DNA of 12,891 bases from Kytococcus schroeteri (GTDB taxonomy: Bacteria > Actinomycetota > Actinomycetes > Actinomycetales > Dermatophilaceae), in assembly GCF_002847825.1 (NCBI RefSeq), contig NZ_PKIZ01000015.1, positions 1 to 12,891 of the forward strand. Direction: 5' to 3'. The notes under the pieces are model-generated. The model made no database searches and was not told the DNA's origin. It was given only the letters and a program-made list of their open reading frames with translations. The translations under genes and the position numbers were made by a program. Shown in pieces: positions 1 to 6,497 of this stretch; the first letter of the stretch is position 1, and each line of letters opens with the position of its first letter.

Positions 1-84
1 TCCACTTCTACAATCACCACCGGGTCCACTCCGCGATCGGAGCCCCGCCAGTCAGCCGCCTCAACAACCTGGCTGGACATCACA
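1..84 (+). mobile_element. Right end of an IS481-like insertion sequence (truncated by the window edge)
   Basis: The first bases encode a transposase C-terminus that runs almost to the start of ettA. On the opposite strand the sequence reading inward from base 84 begins tgtgatgtccagccaggt. It starts with TGT, as IS481-family terminal repeats usually do, so I place the right end of the element near base 84. The left end and the target duplication are outside the window, so the exact boundary is inferred. Confidence 0.55.
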
Positions 85-89
85 CCTAG
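3..89 (+). CDS. IS481-like (IS3-group) transposase, C-terminal fragment
   Basis: Frame 3 is open from the window edge to a TAG at 87-89 and gives 28 residues. They contain HFYNHHRVHSAIG, then APPVSRLNNLAGHHT at the end. The YNxHRxHSAIGG-PPxSRLNNL pattern is the typical tail of the DDE integrase domain in IS481-family transposases. The catalytic DDE residues lie upstream and outside the window, so I cannot tell whether the gene is intact. The stop codon probably lies just outside the element, in flanking DNA, because the inferred IS terminus is at about base 84. The product would cut and join element ends during transposition. An IS3-family relative is the main alternative. Confidence 0.7.
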   Translation, partial: HFYNHHRVHSAIGAPPVSRLNNLAGHHT

Positions 90-92
90 ACT
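87..92 (+). promoter_or_regulatory. Candidate -10 element of a leaderless ettA promoter
   Basis: TAGACT fits the actinobacterial TAnnnT -10 pattern and ends 8 bp before the ettA ATG. That would place the transcription start at or next to the A of the ATG. There is no Shine-Dalgarno sequence in 85-100, which agrees with a leaderless message. No good -35 is visible at 63-70, inside the IS end. Confidence 0.4.
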
Positions 93-100
93 CACCTGCC

Positions 101-1783
<1,683 letters not shown>

Positions 1784-2833
1784 GTGAGCCGTTCCCGGCG
1801 CCGACGCCCATCCCCCCTGCCACCGCGGGAGGGGGTGGGCGTCGCCCGTGTCCGCATCCCGCCGGGTGGTCCGTGGGCCACGGTGGCCGAGGCGCTCGCG
1901 GAGGTGACAGGGCAGCCGGGGCTCGTGGCCGCCGGCATCGCGGCCGGGGAGGTGGTGGTCGACGACGGTGTGCCCGGCTCCCGGGGCCTGGTGGCCGACG
2001 AGACCACCGCGTACCTCCCCACCGGTCCCCGGCGCCGGGTGGCGTGGCTGTACCGCCCGCACCCCGTCGAGCCCGAGGTGCCCGGTGGGCTGCCAGTGCT
2101 GCAGCAGGACGAGCACTGGGTGGCCGTGGACAAGCCGCCCTTCCTGGCCACCATCCCGCGCGGGGTGCACGTGCAGCAGACCGTGGTGGCCCGGCTGCAG
2201 CAGACCCACCCCGATGCGGTGCCGGTGCACCGGCTGGACCGTCTCACCTCCGGGGTGCTGTTGTGCGCGCGGACGCCGGGGGCCCGGGCGCCCCTGCAGC
2301 AGCTGTTCGAGCGCCGTGAGGTGGCCAAGACCTACGAGGCGGTGGTGTCCCTGCCCTCCGACGAGGCCGCGGCCGGCGCGGGGGAGCGGCCCCCGTGGCC
2401 GGTGGCGCCGGGTACCGAGGGTCTGGGTCTCGCGCAACGTGTGGAGCGGGCCCTCGGCGTGCAGCGCCACCGCCTGGTGAAGCGGCGCGGCAGCCACCAG
2501 GTGGCCGTGGTGTCGGGCCCGCCCGACGCGGAGACCCGCATCGAGGCCGTGGAGGTGGACGAGGCCGCCGGGCGGGCGGCGCTGCGCCTCCACCCGCGCA
2601 CCGGGCGCACCCACCAGCTGCGCGTCCAACTGGCGCACTTGGGCCTGCCCATCGTGGGCGACCCGCTCTACCCGGTGCAGACCGAGCAGGTGACGGGGGA
2701 CTTCACGACCCCGCTGCAGCTGCTGGCCCGTGAACTGGCCTGGACCGACCCGTGGACGGGGGCCCGACGCACGGCGGCCTCGCCGCGGACGCTGCCGCTG
2801 CGAGGCCACCCGGAGGTCCCGGGGGAGGGCTGA
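1784..2833 (+). CDS. RluA-family RNA pseudouridine synthase
   Basis: A 349-residue protein. The RluA catalytic motif HRLDRLTSG at 149-157 carries the nucleophilic Asp152. The second conserved block, PRTGRTHQLRVQLAHLGLPI, is at 271-290, followed by VGDPLY at 291-296. Residues 31-80 may be a small S4-like RNA-binding region. The enzyme should convert specific uridines in rRNA or tRNA to pseudouridine; the target cannot be read from sequence. The GTG start directly follows the ettA TGA (TGAGTG, no spacer), so translation may be coupled to ettA. This start is favoured because PLPPREGVGVARVRIP (12-27) resembles the N-terminus I recall for actinobacterial homologues. A strong hairpin lies in codons 7-21. 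A later GTG at 1835 is the alternative. Confidence 0.87.
   Translation: MSRSRRRRPSPLPPREGVGVARVRIPPGGPWATVAEALAEVTGQPGLVAAGIAAGEVVVDDGVPGSRGLVADETTAYLPTGPRRRVAWLYRPHPVEPEVPGGLPVLQQDEHWVAVDKPPFLATIPRGVHVQQTVVARLQQTHPDAVPVHRLDRLTSGVLLCARTPGARAPLQQLFERREVAKTYEAVVSLPSDEAAAGAGERPPWPVAPGTEGLGLAQRVERALGVQRHRLVKRRGSHQVAVVSGPPDAETRIEAVEVDEAAGRAALRLHPRTGRTHQLRVQLAHLGLPIVGDPLYPVQTEQVTGDFTTPLQLLARELAWTDPWTGARRTAASPRTLPLRGHPEVPGEG
1802..1844 (+). terminator. Strong hairpin just after ettA, inside the start of the pseudouridine synthase gene
   Basis: cgacgcccatcccc at 1802-1815 pairs with gggggtgggcgtcg at 1831-1844: 14 bp with one G-U wobble and a 15-nt loop. It begins 18 bp after the ettA stop, where a terminator would sit, but no T-run follows and the downstream gene reads through it. 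It may be a partial terminator or a translational attenuator. Confidence 0.45.
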
Positions 2834-2846
2834 GGCTCAGTCCTCC
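2824..2846. terminator. Compact two-way hairpin spanning both convergent stop codons
   Basis: ggagggctga at 2824-2833 pairs with tcagtcctcc at 2837-2846 around the loop ggc. The stem is 10 bp with one G-U wobble (2829-2841) in the plus-strand RNA; the minus-strand RNA has an A-C mismatch there. The plus-strand TGA (2831-2833) pairs exactly with the minus-strand stop (2837-2839). It is the only terminator-like element between the two convergent genes. Confidence 0.5.
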
Positions 2847-3814
2847 TTGATGCGCACCATGCCCTCCTGGGCCACCGAGGCCATGAGCGTGCCGTCGGCG
2901 TGGAACAGGCGCCCCACGCCGAGCCCGCGGCCGGACTGGGCCGAGGGGGAGGCCTGCGTGTACAGCATCCAGCCGTCCAGGCGCGGGCGGCGGTGGAACC
3001 ACATCACGTGGTCGAGGCTGGCCGGGCGCAGGCGGCGGTCGGTCCACGGGATGCCGTGGCAGCGCAGCACGGGCTCCAGCAGCGTGTAGTCCGAGAGGTA
3101 GGCGCTCGCGGCGGCGTGGAGCAGCGGATCGGTGGGCAGCGCGCCGGTGAGGCGCACCCACACGCTCTGGTGGTCGGCGCGGGCGAAGTCCGGGCCGTAG
3201 AGCGGGCCGTCCGCCCAGCGCATGTCCACCGGGCGGCCCCGGGTGAGGAAGGCCGCGCGCGGGTCGTCGACGCCGGCCAGCAGCTCGGCGATGGAGGGCA
3301 GCTCCTCGGGGGCGGGAACGTCCGGCATCGGCTCCTGGTGGTCCAGGCCGTCGGCCGGGTCCTGGAAGGACGTGGTCATGGAGAGCACCACCCGGTCGTC
3401 CTGGTAGGCGGCCACGCGGCGAGCGGAGAAGGAGCGGCCGTCGCGGAGGCGCTCCACCTCGAAGCGGATCTCCCGGGTGGAGTCGGCCGGGCGCAGGAAG
3501 TAGGCGTGCAGGGAGTGGATGCGGCGCTCGTCCAGGCCGTCCATGGTGCGGCCGGCGGCCATGACGCACTGCGCCAGCACCTGCCCGCCGAACGCGCGCC
3601 CCTGGGGCTGCGGCTGGCTCTGGCCGATGAAGGTGTTGGCCCCCAGGGCCTGCACGTCGAGCACCTCCAGCAGCTGCGCGAAGGGGTCCTCGGGCAGGTG
3701 CACGGTCTGGCGGTGGCCCATGCTCGACCCCATCGGGGCCGGCGGCTCGCTCCCGGTGGTGGGGGTGGACTCGTCTCGGGGCGGGGTGTTCTGGGACGTC
3801 ACGGGGCCACTCAA
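2837..3814 (-). CDS. tesB: Acyl-CoA thioesterase II (TesB-like, double hotdog)
   Basis: A 325-residue protein that should hydrolyse acyl-CoA to free fatty acid and CoA in the cytosol. The N-terminal hotdog has RAFGGQVLAQ (73-82), HSLHAYFLRP (100-109) and RDGRSFSARRV (124-134). The C-terminal hotdog has AYLSDYTLL (238-246), SLDHVMWFHR (266-275) and ASVAQEGMVR (312-321). By comparison with E. coli TesB, the likely catalytic set is Asp242, Ser266 (Thr in E. coli) and Gln316. The start is uncertain. The longest frame begins with TTG at 3814, with a GAGG about 5 nt upstream. GTG at 3802 (codon 5) and ATGs at 3733 and 3721 are alternatives, and residues 1-35 are low-complexity and poorly conserved. 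It is divergent from another hotdog thioesterase and convergent with the pseudouridine synthase gene, 3 bp away. Confidence 0.9.
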   Translation of the reverse strand: MSGPVTSQNTPPRDESTPTTGSEPPAPMGSSMGHRQTVHLPEDPFAQLLEVLDVQALGANTFIGQSQPQPQGRAFGGQVLAQCVMAAGRTMDGLDERRIHSLHAYFLRPADSTREIRFEVERLRDGRSFSARRVAAYQDDRVVLSMTTSFQDPADGLDHQEPMPDVPAPEELPSIAELLAGVDDPRAAFLTRGRPVDMRWADGPLYGPDFARADHQSVWVRLTGALPTDPLLHAAASAYLSDYTLLEPVLRCHGIPWTDRRLRPASLDHVMWFHRRPRLDGWMLYTQASPSAQSGRGLGVGRLFHADGTLMASVAQEGMVRIKED

Positions 3815-3830
3815 CCACGCCTCGCCGGCC

Positions 3831-3863
3831 CCACCCGGGCGCCGCGCTGTCGCGCCCGGGTGG
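3831..3863. repeat. Perfect 12-bp inverted repeat between divergent thioesterase genes
   Basis: ccacccgggcgc at 3831-3842 is the exact reverse complement of gcgcccgggtgg at 3852-3863, with 9 bp between. It fills most of the 53-bp divergent gap and ends 4 bp before the ATG at 3868, covering that gene's only SD-like sequence (gggtgg). It could be a protein operator for both genes, or an RNA hairpin hiding the ribosome binding site. Confidence 0.6.
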
Positions 3864-3867
3864 AACG

Positions 3868-4431
3868 ATGGCGCGCATGACCACCCACAGCAACGCCCCG
3901 GGACGCCCCACCGCGGGCAACCTCACCACGCACGCCTCCACCACCGCCGGCCCGCGCCCCTACCGCCTCAACGTGCCGCTGCGCTGGTCGGACATGGACG
4001 CCTACGGGCACGTCAACAACGTGACCTTCCTGCAGCTGCTGGAGGACGCCCGCGTGCAGGGCATGCACGAGTGGTTCGAGGGCTCCAGCCCGCTGTCCAC
4101 GGGGCTGCTCGTGGCCTCGCACAAGGTGGAGTACCTGCGGCCGGTGGAGTTCCGGTACGCCCCGGTGGTGGTGGACATGTGGATCGGCAGCCTGTCCGGC
4201 GGCAGCTTCTCGGTGGAGTACGAGCTGAGCGAGCACCCGCTGGCCGGCGGGGAGGTGCCCGTGTCGCTCGACGCCCCGGTGCCCACGGACGCCGACCTGA
4301 CGGTGGCGCTGCGGGCGAGCACCGCCATCGTCACCTACGACTTCGAGGCCGCCCGCCCGCGCCGCCTCACCGCCACCGAGCGCGAGGTGCTGGAACGCTT
4401 CGTGGCCGAGCCCGTGGCCTTCCGCCGATGA
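3868..4431 (+). CDS. Hotdog-fold acyl-CoA thioesterase (4-hydroxybenzoyl-CoA thioesterase-like)
   Basis: A 187-residue single-hotdog protein. RWSDMDAYGHVNNVTFLQ (39-56) is the family active-site loop and helix; Asp44 aligns with the catalytic Asp17 of Pseudomonas 4HBT. KVEYLRPVEFR (86-96) is the second conserved strand region. It should hydrolyse an acyl-CoA or related thioester; the substrate is unknown. Residues 1-30 are Thr/Ala/Pro-rich, so translation might instead start at the ATG at 3877 (Met4). The stop overlaps the start of the next gene (ATGA), so the two are probably translated together. The upstream inverted repeat suggests joint control with the divergent tesB. The position, between ettA and glbO, recalls Rv2475c of M. 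tuberculosis (from memory). Confidence 0.87.
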   Translation: MARMTTHSNAPGRPTAGNLTTHASTTAGPRPYRLNVPLRWSDMDAYGHVNNVTFLQLLEDARVQGMHEWFEGSSPLSTGLLVASHKVEYLRPVEFRYAPVVVDMWIGSLSGGSFSVEYELSEHPLAGGEVPVSLDAPVPTDADLTVALRASTAIVTYDFEAARPRRLTATEREVLERFVAEPVAFRR

Positions 4432-5102
4432 CGGGCGGCGCGCCGGGCACGACGCCGGGCACCACGACCGGCGGGGGGCAGCCGGTGCTCACCCTGGCCG
4501 CCGACGACCTGGCGGACCTCGCCTCGTTCACCGCCCGCGCCAAGCACCTGGACGCCGCCGGCGCCATGCGGCTGCAGCTGCGCGACGGCGTGCTGGCCAC
4601 CTGGGTGTGCGTGGTGCCCGGGGCCGGTCTGCTGCAGGAGGGCACCGTGCTGGGCATGCGCGCCGTCCCGGCCGCCTGCCCGGTGGACGTGGACGTGGTG
4701 GTGCCGCTGGCTGCGGTGACCGACCGCCTGGCCGCCCGCTCGGCATCGACCACCACGCTGCCCGTGCCGCCGAGCGAGGTGGCCGCCCCGTGGGCCGCGG
4801 CCTCCCCGCCGATGACGGGCTGGGAGCCCGTGGTACGCGTGGACACCGCGGACCTCGCCGAGCTCACGCGCACCGGGGTGCAGGAGGTGTCCGCCGGGGC
4901 GCCGGCGGGGTCGGGGGCCGCGGCGGTGGCCGACCTCCGCCGCCGCGTCTGGTCGCGCTCGGTGGGCGCCGGGTGGCCGCAGGGTCTGGCGCTGGGCGCC
5001 GATGCGCTGGGATTCCTCACCGGGGCCGACGAGGCCGTGGTGCTGCGCAGCGGCCCCTGGTGGCGCCTGGCGACGCCCACCGGGCACGTGCTGGCCCGCT
5101 GA
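4428..5102 (+). CDS. Conserved actinobacterial hypothetical protein, coupled to the thioesterase
   Basis: A 224-residue protein of unknown function. The ATG overlaps the thioesterase stop as ATGA, and the codon use matches its neighbours. After a Gly/Thr-rich leader (2-17), the body has an N-terminal segment with GTVLGMRAVP (72-81) and VDVVVPLAAVTDRL (88-101). Then come a Trp-containing stretch SPPMTGWEPVVRVD (126-139), EVSAGAPAGSGAAAVADLRR (153-172), and a C-terminal block AVVLRSGPWWRLATPTGHVL (203-222). There are no membrane segments, no signal peptide and no catalytic motif I recognise. From memory, similar proteins sit beside the thioesterase in many actinobacteria (Rv2474c position in M. 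tuberculosis), so a shared role is plausible, but that is inference. The frame stays open far upstream (to 3519) only because of codon bias. Confidence 0.83.
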   Translation: MTGGAPGTTPGTTTGGGQPVLTLAADDLADLASFTARAKHLDAAGAMRLQLRDGVLATWVCVVPGAGLLQEGTVLGMRAVPAACPVDVDVVVPLAAVTDRLAARSASTTTLPVPPSEVAAPWAAASPPMTGWEPVVRVDTADLAELTRTGVQEVSAGAPAGSGAAAVADLRRRVWSRSVGAGWPQGLALGADALGFLTGADEAVVLRSGPWWRLATPTGHVLAR

Positions 5103-5109
5103 GCGGGCC

Positions 5110-5139
5110 GGGCCCGGGCCCGAGCGAGTGCCCGGGCTC
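5110..5139. terminator. Hairpin between convergent hypothetical gene and glbO
   Basis: gcccgggc at 5112-5119 pairs with gcccgggc at 5130-5137, extendable by one wobble (5111-5138) and one G-C pair (5110-5139), with a 10-nt loop. It fills the 35-bp gap between convergent stops (5102 and 5138). There is no T-run on either strand, as is common in GC-rich genomes. Confidence 0.45.
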
Positions 5140-5623
5140 AATCCTCCACGCGGGTGATCGTCAGCCGCGGCCGACGCGGCGCGGGGTGCACCGGCGGGGC
5201 GCTCTCGTGCAGCGGGGCATCGCCCTCGTCGGGGGTGTTCACCATGAAGTGCGCGGCCCGCTCGAAGTAGGCGCGCATCATCTCGTCGGCCTCGGCGGGG
5301 AAGCCCATCGCGTCCATGGCCGCCCCCATGTGGCGCAGCCAGCGGTCGCGCATGTCCGGCGTCACCGCGAAGGGCACGTGACGGGCCCGCAGCCGGGGGT
5401 GGCCGCGGGTCTCGGAGTAGGTGGTGGGGCCGCCGAAGAACTGCTCCAGGAAGAGGCGCAGGCGCTCCTCGGCCGGGCCGAGGTCATCCTCGGGGTACAT
5501 GTCGCGCAGCGGCGGGTCGCCCGCCACGCCCTCGTAGAACAGGGCGGTGAGCCGCACGAAGGCCTCGTGGCCGCCCACCATCTCGTAGATCGTGGGCTGC
5601 CCGGTCTGCTCAGCGCTGCTCAT
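5138..5623 (-). CDS. glbO: Group II truncated hemoglobin (trHbO)
   Basis: A 161-residue heme protein likely to bind O2 or detoxify NO, peroxide or related species. Key positions match M. tuberculosis trHbO in spacing: Tyr30 (B10), Tyr43 in MYPEDDL (CD1), His82 in ARHVPF (F8 proximal ligand) and Trp95 in DRWLRHM (G8). LRLFLEQFFGGP (55-66) and RGHPRLR (73-79) are typical of the group. A C-terminal tail of about 30 residues, rich in Pro/Arg, follows the globin fold and is of unknown use. The ATG at 5623 was chosen because the extension upstream is Arg/Pro-rich shadow sequence. It overlaps the end of the mechanosensitive channel gene by 14 bp, so it is the last gene of the pepN operon. Confidence 0.93.
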   Translation of the reverse strand: MSSAEQTGQPTIYEMVGGHEAFVRLTALFYEGVAGDPPLRDMYPEDDLGPAEERLRLFLEQFFGGPTTYSETRGHPRLRARHVPFAVTPDMRDRWLRHMGAAMDAMGFPAEADEMMRAYFERAAHFMVNTPDEGDAPLHESAPPVHPAPRRPRLTITRVED

Positions 5624-6497
5624 GGCCCCAGTCTCGCACCGGCGGCCCGGGCACCCCCGCGGTGTCCAGCGCCACCTTGGCCGCGGCCCGCACGTCACGG
5701 GCAGCGGCGTACTGCTGCCCGGCCACGCAGTCGGCGAAGACGCGCACGGTCATGGCGCCGTTGCTCACCTCCTGGATGCCGGCCACGGTGGGGGCGCGCA
5801 ACAGGGTGGCCTGCCCGGCCTCGGAGGCGGCGAGCTCCTCCATGGCGGTGGTGAGCACGTCCATCACCTGCCGGGAGTCCGCACGGGCACCCACCTGCAC
5901 GTCGATGGTGGCCACCGGGCTGCCCTGGGTGGTGTTGCCCACGCGCAGGATCTCGCCGTTGCGGATGTACCAGACCACGCCGTCGGCCGACCGCAGCCGG
6001 GTGACGCGCAGGGTCACCTCCTCCACCTCGCCGGAGGCCTCGCCGAGGTCCACCCAGTCACCGACGCCGAACTGGTCCTCCACCATGAGCATCACGCCGC
6101 TGATGACGTCCTTGACCAGCGACTGCGCGCCGAAGCCGATGGCCAGGCCGCCGATGCCGGCGCTCGCCAGCAGCGGACCCAGCGGCAGACCGAGCTGGTC
6201 GCACACCATGAGCGCCGCGACCGTCCAGATGACCACCGACGAGGCGCTGCGCAGCAGGCTGGTGAGGGTGAGCACCCGCTGGCGCCGGCGCAGGTCCGCG
6301 GCGTGACCGTCGGGCCTCCCCTGGCGGGAGCGGTCGGTCATCCACGAGGTGAGGCGCCCGATGAGGCGCCGGGCGACGCTCCGCAGCAGGAGGGCGACGA
6401 CGACGATGAGCACCACGGCCAGGCCGTGGGTGGCGAGCCAGGCGCCGACCACCCGGGTGATGTCCTCCCACCCGGGGGCGGTGGTGCCGGCGGTCAC
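5610..6497 (-). CDS. MscS-family mechanosensitive ion channel
   Basis: A 295-residue membrane protein that should open under membrane tension and release solutes on osmotic downshock. Hydrophobic segments are at about 24-39, 86-99 and 107-120. The last runs into the pore-lining helix with GGLAIGFGAQSLVKDVISGV (116-135), followed by the beta domain GVGDWVDLGEASGEVEEVTL (144-163) and IRNGEILRVGN (178-188), all hallmarks of MscS. The C-terminal alpha/beta vestibule ends at DWGHEQR. The chosen start is GTG at 6497, overlapping the pepN stop as GTGA. The frame is open further upstream, but that sequence is an Arg/Pro-rich shadow of pepN. The gene overlaps glbO by 14 bp. It is short for the family, with three transmembrane segments and no extra N-terminal helices. 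Confidence 0.92.
   Translation of the reverse strand: MTAGTTAPGWEDITRVVGAWLATHGLAVVLIVVVALLLRSVARRLIGRLTSWMTDRSRQGRPDGHAADLRRRQRVLTLTSLLRSASSVVIWTVAALMVCDQLGLPLGPLLASAGIGGLAIGFGAQSLVKDVISGVMLMVEDQFGVGDWVDLGEASGEVEEVTLRVTRLRSADGVVWYIRNGEILRVGNTTQGSPVATIDVQVGARADSRQVMDVLTTAMEELAASEAGQATLLRAPTVAGIQEVSNGAMTVRVFADCVAGQQYAAARDVRAAAKVALDTAGVPGPPVRDWGHEQR

Noticed and set aside
3519..4427. Upstream extension of the 224-residue hypothetical protein
   Set aside because: It runs antisense to tesB and out of frame through the thioesterase, and is Arg/Pro/Gly-rich. The ATG at 4428 overlapping the thioesterase stop is the natural start.
5624..5698. N-terminal extension of the truncated hemoglobin
   Set aside because: The extra 25 residues are Arg/Pro/Trp-rich shadow sequence of the channel gene; the globin begins at the ATG at 5623.
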